A stretch of DNA of 64,000 nt from Talpa occidentalis (taxonomy: Eukaryota > Chordata > Mammalia > Eulipotyphla > Talpidae): contig NW_023601543.1 of assembly GCF_014898055.3 (NCBI RefSeq), positions 62,075,782 through 62,139,781 of the forward strand. The letters are read 5' to 3'. How positions within the stretch are numbered: position 1 is the first letter of the stretch; each line of letters starts with the position of its first letter. A model generated the notes under the pieces. It was not told the DNA's origin and did not search any database. It was given only the letters and a program-made list of their open reading frames with translations. Shown here piece by piece: positions 35,233 to 46,398 of this stretch. Both the position numbers and the translations under genes were made by a program.

Positions 35233-35660
35233 CAATATATACACAATGGAATACTATTCAGCAATCAAAATAGATAAACTCATGCCATTAGTGGCAACAC
35301 AGATGGAGCTTGAAGGGATTATGCTCAGTGAAATAAGCCAGAAGGAAAAAGAAAAATACTGGATGGTTTCACTTATAGGAAGAATATAGGGGAACCAAAT
35401 AAGGGGTAGGAGAAAGAGAGAGAGGGAAAACTAGCAGGCAAACTATAAATCAGAGACAGACAGTACCACGGGACAGGGAGGGAGAGGGATCAAAACAAGA
35501 GAGGGAAGAGCACAAGAGACTATGGTGATGGTTCCTTGGTGACTTGGTGGTAGGAATTTTATGCAAATTACACCTGAGAGGAAAAATCAAATGTTATTTT
35601 GAACATTATGAACAACAATGTAAAATATATATATGTATTTAAATAAATATATTTAATTAA
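35233..35660 (+). mobile_element. L1 3' end, sense
   Basis: Codes for the end of ORF2 (YTMEYYSAIKIDKLMPLV, then GIMLSEISQKEKEKYWMVSL and a stop at 35387-35389). A G-rich 3' UTR with GAGACTATGGTGATGG and AATTACACCTGAGAGG and an AATAAATATATTTAATTAAAA tail follow. 5'-truncated and inactive. The 3' UTR differs from the C-rich UTR of the 23 and 42.5 kb copies, so it is another subfamily. Confidence 0.85.
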
Positions 35661-36865
35661 AAATTATAATGTGAAGAATGTGATTTAGTAACATTAATTA
35701 TGTAGTATCTGTAAACATAAAATATCAGGAAAAAAAAACAAATAGCCCTGAAAGGGATAGCACAGTGGCCAAATTAGGCCATTGTTTCTTGAACCCAGAA
35801 AATTACAAAATAGATACTAGTTGGAGAGCTGAACCTGAGCTCTCAGATTCAGTTTCTGCCACTTTGCAGCTATGTGAATTTGAAGATGTTGAATCACTCC
35901 AAGCCTCAGTTTTTGCACTTGTAAAATGGGTTTAATAACACTCATTTCAACAGAGGAAGAGGAGGAAATTTGAACGGATCGGGTATGTATAGTGTCTGGT
36001 TAATTAGTAATGGCATTGTCATTACTGTTATTATTGATGTTCTTTTTAAGTGGTTTTCTAGAAATATGATGAAATTCATGAAAGACCCTGACAGAGTAGA
36101 TTTGGTAGCGGTGAAGAGGGTCAGGAGCATCAGAGCAGACCCGAACACCAGGCAGAAAGCAAGCAAAGAAGCATAGAGGGTAATGTTTGAAAGGTATAAA
36201 CATGACTCTCTTAGAGATACAACATGAACAAGTCAAATATTTTATTTTACTCATTAATTAATGAGGGAACCAGTAAGATGTTACAACCTGTTCCAAGGAG
36301 AATTCAAAGCCCCACACATATATAGGCAGATAAGGAATGCAGAAACGGAAAACAAATATATGCAAAATGAGTCAAAATTCAATCGCATTCCACCAGACAT
36401 GAGCAATTTGCATTTCTATGGAAAAATAATTTGCATTATTATCAGTTTTCAACATCTTCCAGGGTTGTGAAAAAGCACAAAGACAATGAGTTGTGGTGAT
36501 AACCATGAAAGGTTCACTGAACAAGAAACAGTGATTTGTTTCTCTTTCAGAGACTTTCACAGTTTTTTTCTGATAAGTCCTGCCAAATGGTTTCAGCCCA
36601 CAGTTGCATCTGAAGTTGGGACCCTGAGAAAGGAGGACAGAGGAGGAGAGGGCACTTGGTGAGGACATGGACAGAGACAATGAAGAAAAGGGCAGGTTTT
36701 CCCTTCTGAAACATAAGAACAACCTGTAACATCATATCAGACTATCCCCGCTGGAGGTCTGTTTGCTTTGCCTTTAATAAAAGACAAGCAGTGTGCAACA
36801 GAGACGTTTAATTCTCTTTTGATCGCTTTTTCCCTCTTCTTTCTTCATAACAGAATCCTCTATTT
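35661..36865. other. Non-coding stretch with MIR remnant
   Basis: No gene. A MIR at about 35840-35955 (GTTTCTGCCACTTTGCAGCTATGTGAATTTG..CCTCAGTTTTTGCACTTGTAAAATGGG). The 116-codon minus frame at 36372-36722 has no recognisable domain. Confidence 0.5.
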
Positions 36866-37230
36866 TTAGCTGGGCACTGGGCCATCCAGAATAAAGACTA
36901 AACTTCTCAGCCTCGCTGATGTGACCATTTGACTAAGTCTCAGGGCCAATGAAATGTAAGCTGAAAGTCCTGGGAAGCTTCCAGAATCGGTCCTTATAGG
37001 GAAAGGATATGCCCTTGTTTGACCCCACTGCTTTTCTGCCAGCTGAAAGGTGCATGTGATGACTGGAGCTGGAAAAAACAACTTGGTGAAAATCACCTGT
37101 TAAGCAGAGTTGAGCATCAAGCTGGCAGAAACCCATGACTGTGATAACTTCATAACATTGCCTTTCACATAAGAGCAAAATGGATCTTGAACTGTTTTTT
37201 CCTCTGATCTTTTTACAGGCTGTCATTTTG
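36866..37230. mobile_element. Ancient interspersed repeat, LTR-like (class uncertain)
   Basis: GCTGGGCACTGGGCCATCCAGAATAAAGACTAAACTTCTCAGCCTC, TGTGACCATTTGACTAAG, AGGGCCAATGAAATGTAAGC and ATGACTGGAGCTGG recall a common ancient mammalian repeat with an ERVL-type LTR layout. I cannot be certain of the family name. Confidence 0.5.
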
Positions 37231-38663
37231 TGTATTCTGTCGCAGGCATCTGAACCTAATGCTAATTCATGGGGAGGTGGGGCCCTGAGGCAAGTTTGGG
37301 TTGTTTGTTTTCCTGAAGAATTTTAATTTAAATTTATAGTATTCCTCTGCAAAAATATTTCTGTTTATAGCTGAACTTTAGCTCAACAGAATCCTTCATC
37401 CTGTGCTCACTCACATGTGCACAATTTCTTAGGACACAGCAGTCCTTGCCTGTGACCCATTAAGGGGCTTTTGAGACCGCACCTAAAATCAACTGTAGCA
37501 ATTGATAACAACTGTGGTGGGGGGGGCCCACTGAGTGCTTGCCCCACACCTGCACATAAATCTCAGCTCTCTACCTCCCAACTCAGGAGGCTTGGGTGAG
37601 TTTTGCGCAGGAAGGTAGCCTGTTGAAAGCAGGGCTCTATGAAGATGACCTGTTGGGAGGGAAAGTTTCACTTCATTCTTGTTTATCTGCACTTTTATAG
37701 CCTGAATAATCCAAAACCACATCCAAAATAAAACTCAGTGGCGTCTGGCTTTGGGACACATTCATTCTTGCAGCAGCTGCAGATTTACCTTGGTGATTAT
37801 GCTTTCCTGGAGCTAATATTAGCGTTTGTTGGCATTCCCCAAGCACATGCTTACTAATTGCAGACAAAGCAAGCTGAAGAAGTCATACCAGGATTAAAAT
37901 TTTGTGGCAGATAATCAACAAACTGAATAATCTACCCACTGTTAATCAAATTGACCAAACTATGTAATTTTCAGACTCTGCTCATCCTTCATATACCTAT
38001 TTCCTGTGAAATAGTAGAATACCTGCTGCCAGATTCCTTTATACTTTCTTTTTTTTAACAGCATTCAAAATTCTGTCTACTCCTTTAAATGTATTCTGAA
38101 AACTCCTGAGTCTCACTATATATCAATGTGACTATTATGGCTGTCACGTACCATTTGAAAATCCATATTTTGATGAATTGTTTGAAGACCTTTCCCAAAG
38201 AGTAAGATGTTTCCCACAAAGAAATGCAACCCTTCTGCAGACACGGCAACCCTTCTGCAGACACGGCAACCCTGGGAATCCCATTTCTATTTGATGGGTG
38301 CTTAAAAGGCTCAGGTTGTGTGTCTTCCACAGAGCTATGATGAAAATATCAAAAATAAAACTATACATTGCTTCACTCTTTTACCTCTCCTAACTCAAAC
38401 TATTGCCTCCTATAACTTTTCTGCTTTATTTGAAAGCAGAAAATCCATTGTTTTTTGTTTGTTGTGCCCTGAAACTCTTTCATTTTCATCCCCATGGAGG
38501 GATGAGTGAGCAAAGGACAGATGAGTTTTACGGTGGTGAAAATGCTCTGTGCTGTACTAACATGATAGAGACATGTCAGTATACATTGGTCAAATGCCAT
38601 AGAAGGTACAACATCAAGCTGAATCTTAATATAAACTGGAATCAGGGTGATGTTCTGTCAATG
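37231..38663. other. Unique-looking non-coding stretch
   Basis: No gene. It contains a 20-bp tandem duplication (38226-38265). Composition is balanced and hallmarks of repeats are few, so it could hold conserved non-coding DNA. Confidence 0.45.
38226..38265. repeat. 20-bp tandem duplication
   Basis: GCAACCCTTCTGCAGACACG is present twice without mismatch and followed by a partial third unit (GCAACCCT). Absence of divergence suggests a recent slippage or duplication event, or an assembly artefact. Confidence 0.92.
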
Positions 38664-38668
38664 CAGTT

Positions 38669-39112
38669 TGTAGGGTAAAGAAAATGTCAGGCTTTTCTGC
38701 CCTCCCGCCATCAGGATAGATGATGGATCCTTGTCCTGAATGCATGCCTGATGGCGGGCACCTGGAGTAGGGTGTGGGCATAGGTAGATGGGATTCACCT
38801 GGGCTAAGACTGGGCTTTTAAGGGTGGCGTCACGGGGACGCCAGCAGAAGCCGAAAGAGAAGCCGAGAAGCAGCAGAACGAATGGAAGAGCAGAGAAGCA
38901 GAGAGAAGGCGGGAGAGCCCAGATTGAGTGAAGACTTGCTGGGGGCTGGGAGGGCTGCCAGCCTCCCGGCCCCCCAGCACCCTTGCCTGCTGTGTACTGG
39001 GTAAATCCCAATAAAAAGACCTGCAAAAAGCCACAAAGGAAGCTGACTCCTCCTTTACCCGGTCTGCATGGGATCAGAAAACCTGCACTGTGGTCCAGTT
39101 CCTGCCTCTACA
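38669..39112 (+). mobile_element. Solo LTR, sense, with 5-bp target-site duplication
   Basis: 444 bp, TG..CA ends (TGTAGGGTAAAG .. CCTCTACA), a TATA-like TTTTAAGG near 38815 and AATAAA at 39010-39015. The pentamer CAGTT directly abuts both ends (38664-38668 and 39113-39117), as for an integrase product. Homologous over its length to the antisense LTR at 39226-39681. GC-rich compared with its surroundings. No ERV-internal sequence lies between or beside the copies, so both are solo LTRs. Confidence 0.9.
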
Positions 39113-39225
39113 CAGTTTCATTGATTGTAACAAATGTGCCACTCTGGTGGGGGGATGTTGATAATGAGGTGAGTGGTGCATGTGTGAGGGCAGGGGGTAT
39201 ATGGGAAATCTCTGAATTCCCTCCC

Positions 39226-39681
39226 TGTAGTGCCAGGAAGGCACAGAGCACATTCTCTATGAGCGAGCAGGGCAGACGGGAAAAGGAGAGTCCTGGAGCC
39301 CTTGGTGGCTTCTTCAGGCTTTTATTGAGCTTTTTTACATCATTTGTTGTGCAGCAACCAGGTACATGGCAGGCAGCGGGGATGAGGGATCAGGAGGCTG
39401 GCAGGCCTTCCAGCCCCTGGTGATTCTTCACTCTTTCTGGGCTCTGTAGCATTCTCTCACGGGCTCTGTTCTCTGCTACTGCTGCTGCTTCTACCACTGT
39501 TGCTGTTGCTGGCGTCCCTGTGATGCTGCCCTTATATGCCCAGTCTCTCAGCCCAGGTGCGCCCATTTTATACATGCTCACACCCTACTCCAGGTGTCCG
39601 CCATCAGGCACACGTGTAAGTCTATCATTAATGCTAATGGCGGGAGGGTGGACTATCCTGACAATTTTCACTTACCCTACA
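39226..39681 (-). mobile_element. Solo LTR, antisense partner of 38.7 kb copy
   Basis: 456 bp, read in reverse TGTAGGGTAAGTG .. GGCACTACA. TATA-like CATATAAGGG (39540-39531) and AATAAA (39326-39321). Strong blocks are shared with the sense copy: GCCTGATGGCGG.CACCTGGAGTAGGGTGTG, GGACGCCAGCA, GGGGCTGG.AGG.CTGCCAGCCTCC and AATAAAA. The flanks CTCCC and CTTCC form an imperfect 5-bp duplication. The R-like part has a CAG/CAA-triplet-rich run that the other copy lacks. Confidence 0.9.
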
Positions 39682-39967
39682 CTTCCTCTCTCCCAATTTT
39701 GCTGTGAATCTAAAACTGCTCTAGAAAAAAAGTCTTAACACAAATCACAGGTTAGAGGGAGCACTTCATCCCAGAGTATCACCATAAGAGGGCATCTACA
39801 CCTGTGATTTTTGTGCCAACCACAGCACCTAGTCTCCTTGCAGCCACCCAATAGGGACAGAGGTCCTTGGAGGCTGCCCATCTTCCCAAGTGTGTCTGAC
39901 CTCTTGTTCACAACCCACCCTTCACTAGAAGGGTATGAAATCCAGTTTCTTTAGAAATCACTAAAGA

Positions 39968-40230
39968 CCTCCCCAGTGGCGCAGCGGATTGAGTGCAGCG
40001 CTGTGAAGCTGTCCACTGCCTCTGCAGCACGGGTTTGATTCCTGGCCAGCCAGGGAGATACCCACATGGCGCAGCAGACCTCTCTTGTCTCGCCTACTGC
40101 TCCCCTCAGCAGTGTTTTCAGTTCATCTGCCTTTTCTGCACCCCACTCTGTCTCTGGTGAATTCTCTCGCCTTCCTGCGCCTCTGGTCTGTACTCCAGTT
40201 CTTGTATAAATAAATAAATCTTTAAAAAAA
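39968..40230 (+). mobile_element. Composite SINE, intermediate head
   Basis: Sense copy starting at CCTCCCCAGTGGCGCAGC. A 15-bp target-site duplication AGAAATCACTAAAGA (39953-39967; 40231-40245) has one mismatch. Its body is one of the closest to the 29.6-kb LTR (CTCTGTCTCTGGTGAATTCT). Confidence 0.92.
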
Positions 40231-40469
40231 AGAAATCTCTAAAGACCATTTCATTAAATAACATACAAAACTATCCACATCATTGAGGACAGTAATTTTC
40301 ACCTGAACTTGACCATCCCTGGCTTTTGACAATTATTTTCTTTCATTTTCCTTAAAAGTTTTATTACTTAATTTATTTGTATATTACTCCCTAGACTCCT
40401 AGTCTCTTGGGGACAGAATGTATAGATTTAGGGCTGCTGGAGTTATTATAAATGGAAGACCTGAATCAG

Positions 40470-40735
40470 GGGTCCTCAAAGGGTGATCCCCAGACCTGCA
40501 GCATCAGCATCACCTGGGTCGAAATGCAAATTCTCCAGCCCCACCCCTGACCTATAGAATCAGAGACTGAGAAGGGATATGAAAGGGGTAGAGCCAAGTC
40601 CTCTAGGCTATTCTCATGCAAGTTCAGGATTGTGACCATCACCTTAAAGCAATGGTTATTATGGGGGTCACCTGGGAACCTTGCCCATGTCCCCAACCCC
40701 AGTCTCAGCATATGGGATTTACCATGTCTAAGGTG
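40470..40735. mobile_element. MER5-type hAT-Charlie remnant
   Basis: GGGGTCCTCAAAGGGTGATCCCCAGACC, GCAGCATCAGCATCACCTGGG, GAAATGCAAATTCTCCAGCCCCACCCCTGACCTA and GAATCAGAGACTGAGAAG. A second partial repeat of the CACCTGGGAACCTTG..CCCCAACCCCAG motif follows in reverse-like order, so two remnants may be present. Confidence 0.75.
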
Positions 40736-40763
40736 GGGCCAGAATATATAGTTTTGGTTTTTT

Positions 40764-40817
40764 AAAAAGATTTATTTCTTATGCATACAAGAACTGGGAT
40801 GTAAGCCAGAGGTGCAT

Positions 40818-40863
<46 letters not shown>

Positions 40864-41049
40864 TCACCAGAGAGAGTGGGGAACAGAACAGGCATATCTA
40901 CTGAAATAACTGCTGAGGGAGCAGTTGAAGAGACTGGAGAGGTCTGCTGTGCCATGTGGGTAGCTCCCTGGCTGGGGCTCGAACTCCTGCCACAGTGCAC
41001 AGTGGCTGGTGCTAGGTTGATAGTGCGGTCTTTAACCCCTGTGCCACCA
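40764..41049 (-). mobile_element. Composite SINE, subfamily B, with GT expansion
   Basis: Antisense copy, diverged. A (GT)n tract (40816-40861) replaces the usual GTGGGGGGGTGAGAGG segment of the body, showing a microsatellite born inside the SINE. No clear target-site duplication. Confidence 0.8.
40816..40861. repeat. (GT)n microsatellite
   Basis: About 20 GT units inside the SINE at 40764-41049. The Cys-Val repeat peptides in overlapping frames come from it. Confidence 0.97.
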
Positions 41050-42181
41050 GTACAGCTTTGTGTAGTACCCAGTACAGCTTTAAAAGACTATATTTGGCCA
41101 ACTATCTTATTTCAATATTATTTAACTTCAAAGAAGGGGGAGGGGCTGATAGAAGGGAGCAGATCAGTAGAATAGCCACCAGATTGGCTTCACTTCTAGT
41201 TATAATAGCCAATAGATTTTAGAAGCCTAATTTGAAATTTCAGAACCAAGTGCTAACTCCATAAATAACCAAAGATCAAGGTCATTTAAGACCAAACTCC
41301 CTCATCTTTTCCTTTTGACATACAACCTCCCCTTAATGCATTTCCATCTTTAAAAATGTTCTTATTTTGGGTAGCAGGAAAGCTGAGAAAGGAAACTGAC
41401 ATTTATATGCCAGGTGCATTATATTGAGCAGTGATTTTTTAATCATCACAACGACCTCCTCAAGGAGCTAGTCCCTCTTGCAGAAGAAACTGAGCTCAGA
41501 TATTAAGAAACATGCCCAGTTTCCAATAATTACTAATTGGACAAGATGAAATTTGAACGTAAATCTATCTTGCCTCAGAGCCAACTCTGGCACCATCTCT
41601 TCTCCTTATAACCTACTTGCATTTCACGCTGTTGAAGTCATTTCCAAGTAGCAATGTTTTCTATGCAAAAGTCTGCTTCACTTTACAGCAAATTTTGTTT
41701 CAAAACCAGTGTTATAGTAATAAAAAAATAAATAAAAAGTACAAATGGATTTTTATGGCAGGCAAAAAATCATTCTGGAAAAAATTAATTCTTTTTCCAA
41801 AGGTTTTTCATTTATAAAATAACTGTATTTTCATTTATAAAATAACTAATAAAAAATAAAACAGCAAACAAAAAACCTGATAAGGGTTGATAAAGTTAAA
41901 AACTCAGACCAAAAGGGAAAAATCAAAGACATCTGAATGCATTCAACCACAAAGAGAGATTTGAGGTTGAGAGCGTTTTAATAAGAATTCTTGAGGTTCT
42001 GAAGGATACTTCCACATCCTAAAATGGAAGGTAGAAACAGGGAACTGGACAGGAAGTTCTGGCCAGTGCCATCTTGTGTGGGTTTTAGGTTCCAATTAGG
42101 TGTATTTGGTATATATGCCCTGTGATGTTCTGTTTGAGCCACCTCACTGGGGGAAGAAATGAGATCCAAACACTTTTAAGA
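41050..42181. other. Non-coding stretch with a MIR
   Basis: No gene. MIR at about 41395-41560 (GACATTTATATGCCAGGTGC..CAGAAGAAACTGAGCTCAGA..AAACATGCCCAG). A 23-bp unit TTTTCATTTATAAAATAACTGTA is repeated nearly twice at 41806-41850. Confidence 0.5.
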
Positions 42182-42195
42182 AAAGAATTATTTTT

Positions 42196-42461
42196 GGGGG
42201 GCCTCCCTGGTGGCACAACCAGTTAAGACGTAAACAATGAAGCTGTCCGCAGCCTCTGCAGCATAAGTTCAATCCCCAGCCAGGGAGCAACCCACATGGC
42301 GTAGCAGAGCTCTCCTGCCTCACCGGCTGCTACCTTCAGCAGTGTACTTTGGTCAATCTGCCTGTTCTGTTCCCTACTCTGTCTGGTGAATCCTCTCACC
42401 CCCCACACCTCTGGCCTGTACCCCAGCTCTTTGTATGCATAAATAAATAAATCTTAAAAAA
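42196..42461 (+). mobile_element. Composite SINE, subfamily B
   Basis: Sense copy. The 14-bp duplicated site AAAGAATTATTTTT precedes it (42182-42195) and recurs just after the tail (42465-42478). The downstream site was then used again by the L1 that follows. Confidence 0.92.
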
Positions 42462-42478
42462 AAGAAAGAATTATTTTT

Positions 42479-42993
42479 TTTTGTATTTCTTTTTTTTTTT
42501 TAATAATAAATTTTATTGTTATATTCCCCATACAATTGCAGCCCCCCCATTCTGACCCCAATCCCTCCCCTCCCGCCCCCGCCCCCCAAAAAAGTGTCTC
42601 TGGTTCATAGTTTTTTGTTGATTTTGATTTTCACTTTCTTATAGTTATTCATTTTCCTGGTCCCTTATTTAAGTTTTCTAGATTCCTGCTATGAGTGAGA
42701 CCATCCGGTATTTTTCTTTTTCTTTTTGGCTTATTTCGCTGAGCATGATCCCTTCCAGCGCCATCCATGTTGCTGCAAATTGCATGTGTTTATCTTTTGA
42801 TCCAGCAATTCCACTCCTAGGTATTTACCCAAAGGACACAGAATCATTTATTCAAAAGGGCACCTGCACCCCTATGTTTATAGCAGCACTGTTTACAATA
42901 GCTAAGCTTTGGAAACAACTCAAATGCCCAAAAATAGATGACTGGATCAAGAAGATGTGGTACATATATACCATGGAATATTACTCAGCATTC
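42479..42993. mobile_element. Young L1 with 5' inversion (twin-priming form)
   Basis: Left part (42479-42797) is the antisense 3' end (T-tail, CCATACAATTGCAGCCCCCCC, TTCGCTGAGCATGATCCCTTCC). At about 42797 the sequence switches to the sense orientation of an upstream ORF2 segment (GATCCAGCAATTCCACTCC .. coding for CTPMFIAALFTIAKLWKQ, then WYIYTMEYYSAFKK). This is the classic twin-priming structure. The 17-bp target-site duplication AAGAAAGAATTATTTTT flanks it (42462-42478; 42994-43010). Truncated and inactive. Confidence 0.95.
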
Positions 42994-43010
42994 AAGAAAG
43001 AATTATTTTT

Positions 43011-44205
43011 TATTTCTGTTTCTACCACAATGCCCAAGACAATGTTGGTGCTTTCAATACATGCATGTTGAATAAATCCAGCTACATTTATGAGCAATTG
43101 TTAAACAAAAGAAAGGGTCATCTAGAATATCCTTTGAGAATCTGAAATGTTAACAGATTATTTAATAGATATTCCTCCCTCTGAGATGACTGAAATAGAC
43201 TTGGCCCAATGGTAGGGCTGAGAGGTTACCTACTGTTCCCCTACATCAAATCTGACAGTATAGTTATGGCCCCCCTTACATCTCCCCTTTCATAGCTGAT
43301 GGCTTCCACTCTGGAAGTGTACTAAGTAATCAAATAAAGATGAAAACACCCAGAGACCAGGGTGGATGGTAAACATTGCAAAGATACCGATCACTACTTT
43401 GAACAAAGAATTCATTCTTTTCATTCTCATAAAGCAACATGTTTGATCCTCATCCCTTGAAAAGTCTGGACCAAGAAAATGGACCAAGAAATGGACCAGG
43501 AAAACCTTGGAATTCCTGAATACCCTTTTGGTCCAACCCGGAGGAGTTGCCTCCTCATGTATGTGATTTGCTGATCTTTTCAAAGGGTTTCATAAGCGCT
43601 GCCATTTTCCTCCCCTCCCCATACACACATCATTACAAGCTTTCCAGGAAGTCCCAGGCAGAAGAAAACTGTAAATCTCTCAGGGTGCATATGCTAATTT
43701 CAATTGCATGTCCTTGGTAGGTCTTTTACCAATTGAAGCAGAGAATTACTAACAGATGACCTTGCTTTTGGAGCTGGGGGATCTAACCCCCCAAAAAAAA
43801 AGAAAACCAGAGCACAAACACAAAGCATATGCGTGGCAGACTCACATACAAAGACCTTGCAAAAGGCAGAATGCAAATTCTTTAGCAATTAGGAGGGGAC
43901 AACCCTGGACACCAACTGAATGGGGACTGAGATCAGCACCCTTTAAGGGACATAACTTCAACCATATCTGGGTGCTGTACACAGTCTTTCTGACAATGAG
44001 ATTGTAGGCCACCTGAATGGTCACTGTCTGGAAAGACAGTGATAAGTACAAGGTCATCCTCACACTTCTTGGATCAGAATGCTTAAGGGTGGGGTCTGGG
44101 AGTGAGCATTTCAAACACCCGGATGATTCTTTCTGTGATACACCAAGTCTGAGATTCACTGCTGGAAGAACTGTAGAACTTCATTCCAGCTGACCAGCAG
44201 AGCTA
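43011..44205. other. Non-coding stretch, no gene seen
   Basis: Unique-looking DNA. A MER5-like antisense scrap may lie at 44070-44165 (GGGTGGGGTCTGGGAGTGAGCATTTC..GAGATTCACTGCTGG). No gene. Confidence 0.4.
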
Positions 44206-44206
44206 T

Positions 44207-44220
44207 ATTGCCATGGCAAT
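44207..44220. promoter_or_regulatory. RFX X-box-like palindrome
   Basis: ATTGCCATGGCAAT is a perfect 14-bp palindrome and differs from the symmetric RFX X-box GTTGCCATGGCAAC only in the terminal base pair. It lies in unique-looking DNA with no nearby gene start. Function is untested. Confidence 0.5.
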
Positions 44221-45299
44221 GTGTTTGACAGCTATTTAGAAGCAACTTGCTCTAATGTCACCACTGCATGGGAAAGAAGCACACTGCTGCTCAGAGAAAT
44301 CGGAGGAGTCTCGGGTGCAAAAATTAAGGGGTGATCCAGCTGCTGTGTGAGGAGGGTCGATCAGCACCACAAACTGGTTTGCTGAGTACAGAAAACACAG
44401 ATCGAAGCACTGTTAGGAAATCAGAACAATCCAGAAGACAGAATTACTAACAGACTTTTGTAGTTGAAGAATTTAAATTAGATGGTCAATTTAGATCTAT
44501 TTAAAATGAAAAGCAAATAGATAACTCAGAATATCACCTTTACTAATACCCTGAGATCCATGACAGTAAAAGTAGGAAGAGAAGGCTAAAATTAAAACTA
44601 TTTTCAAAAAAAGCTAGGTCATCACGTTCTTCCCTCCTGTGCTTGTAAACTTTGCCAGAACCCAGTCTATTTTAAAGACTCTGGAAACCCACTTAAAGTG
44701 TTTTTCAGAGGATGTGACCACAAGTGGTTCCCATACTAGATCAGATCCTGAATAATATACGTGTGGATCTGGGCAACCGTAAAGGGAAAATTTTCATCAT
44801 GAAAGAGCAAATGAAACTGGTGTGTGAGCAGTAACAGTTTTAGCATCCACATTAGTCCCAGATGTTTTTCCAAAGGGACTGAATTTTATTTGAAAACTAA
44901 GACAGTCTAAGGTTTCCATTTCCTCTGTAATGAGAAATATGTGCATATGAAGTAATAATGCACAGGGATTAATGACTATTTTGAGGTTATCTGTAATAGT
45001 CCAGTTCTCCTTTTCGACATTTTGGGATCCCAATAATTTTCAATGAGTTCAAGGATCTTCAGAAAAAAAATGCAAAGAGCAAAAAAAATGCAAAGAATTA
45101 AGGTATCTCTGTTAAGTGTTACCCCAAAATCAGGGGGAAAAGATGAGAAAGTTTGTATCACAAGTAATAGCTTTTTAAGTAAGAATAAACCTTTGGGATC
45201 TTAAATCTCTCCAAGCTGGTTAGCTTAAGTAGACAAAAGAGAAAAGGGTAGCAATAATTAAACAAATTTGAGAGACTCTCAGATATCATAGCATCATTC
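44221..45299. other. Unique-looking non-coding stretch
   Basis: No gene or young repeat. A repeated A8TGCAAAGA unit is at 45062-45101. Confidence 0.45.
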
Positions 45300-45630
45300 A
45301 GTGTTCTCACTTAGCCTGAGCTCAAAGTTTTCCAGAACAAAACCCACATCTCCCTTTCCAGCCTGTGCTCTGCTACTCTCCTAACACCTGACAAAATGGT
45401 CTCCTCTGTGTCCCCCATGTTCCTGCTGTACATCACTGCCTGAGACCCTCTGCTCATGTACTTTCGCCCTCACTTCTTTCTATAACCTGGAATCTTCTCT
45501 CTTCTCCCCTTCTCATCACATCCTTTGAGAGTGACCCAAATCCCCCTCTCTGTCTTCTACCTTGCAGATGTAATTAGTTAAGATAAGGTCTTAAGGGTGT
45601 GTTCTAATCCAATATGGGTGCCCACTAAAC
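45300..45630 (+). mobile_element. L2-like fragment followed by MLT1-like fragment
   Basis: 45340-45530 resembles L2 3' sequence (TTTCTATAACCTGGAATCTTCTCTC..TCACATCCTTTGAGAG). 45555-45625 (TTGCAGATGTAATTAGTTAAGATAAGGTC..GTTCTAATCCAATATGGG) is the typical middle of an MLT1-group LTR. Confidence 0.5.
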
Positions 45631-46096
45631 TGTCAACATAAATTATTGACCTAGTGGTCCTTCAAAATGGCCACCGTCCTCCATGTTATCTTCTACCACT
45701 GTTGATAACACTTCAAAGTCTTTTTTTTTCTTCCTTGAAGGCAACCACACATCCTATTCTTTTCTGTGTGCAGAGCATTACCCATTGGTGGATATCTACC
45801 ATAGTAGCTGCTCAGTAAACATGAAGGATCCTGTGACCCATGCAATAAATCCTTTCTTGGTCCCCATCGAGGAATCTATACCGAACACAGCCAACACACT
45901 TATTTTCTTTAATCAATAATCACTTATGTCAATAAAAAATGTTTTAAGATGCCATGCTAGGCTACCCTACTCCAACCCTCCACCTCCACTGATTTACCCC
46001 ATCTTTGCTGAGCCTCAAAATATTGGCCATACTAATACTTTGACCATTCAAGTAGCACTAAATCAGCCACTCGTGACAAAGTGTCGCCAGCTGTTT
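45631..46096. other. Non-coding stretch, no gene seen
   Basis: Nothing recognised. The plus frame beginning at 45926 runs from unique DNA into the SINE at 46111. Confidence 0.45.
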
Positions 46097-46110
46097 AAAA
46101 TCCGTCTTCC

Positions 46111-46384
46111 GGGCCTCCCCGGTGGCGCAGTGGTTGAGCGCTGGGTTGAGAAGCTGCCCGCAGTCTCTGCAGCGCTGGTTCGATCCCCAGCCACCGGGCA
46201 AGGGTCCCACATGGCTAGTAGACTGCTCCTGCCACCCGCTGCTCCCCTCAGCGGTGCACTTCACCCGTCTGCCTGTTCTGCTCCCCGCTCTGGCTCTGAT
46301 GAATTCTCTTACCCTCCCGCGCTTCTGACTGTACCCAATGCTTGTATAAATAAACAAATAAATCTTTAAAAAATAAAATAAAAT
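46111..46384 (+). mobile_element. Composite SINE, subfamily A, full length and fresh
   Basis: Sense copy with head CCTCCCCGGTGGCGCAGTGG, intact B-box GGTTCGATCCC and a perfect 14-bp target-site duplication AAAATCCGTCTTCC (46097-46110; 46385-46398). The 5' AAAA of the duplication fits the L1 endonuclease TT/AAAA site. Long minus frame 46058-46552 is an artefact of it. Confidence 0.95.
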
Positions 46385-46398
46385 AAAATCCGTCTTCC

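Noticed and set aside
38983..39423. 146-codon plus frame across the LTR pair
   Set aside because: It crosses both LTRs and the spacer between them; no domain and not shared between the LTRs.
42691..43071. Functional L1 ORF2 protein
   Set aside because: Only the last ~70 residues are encoded, the 5' segment is inverted, and reverse transcriptase and endonuclease domains are absent.
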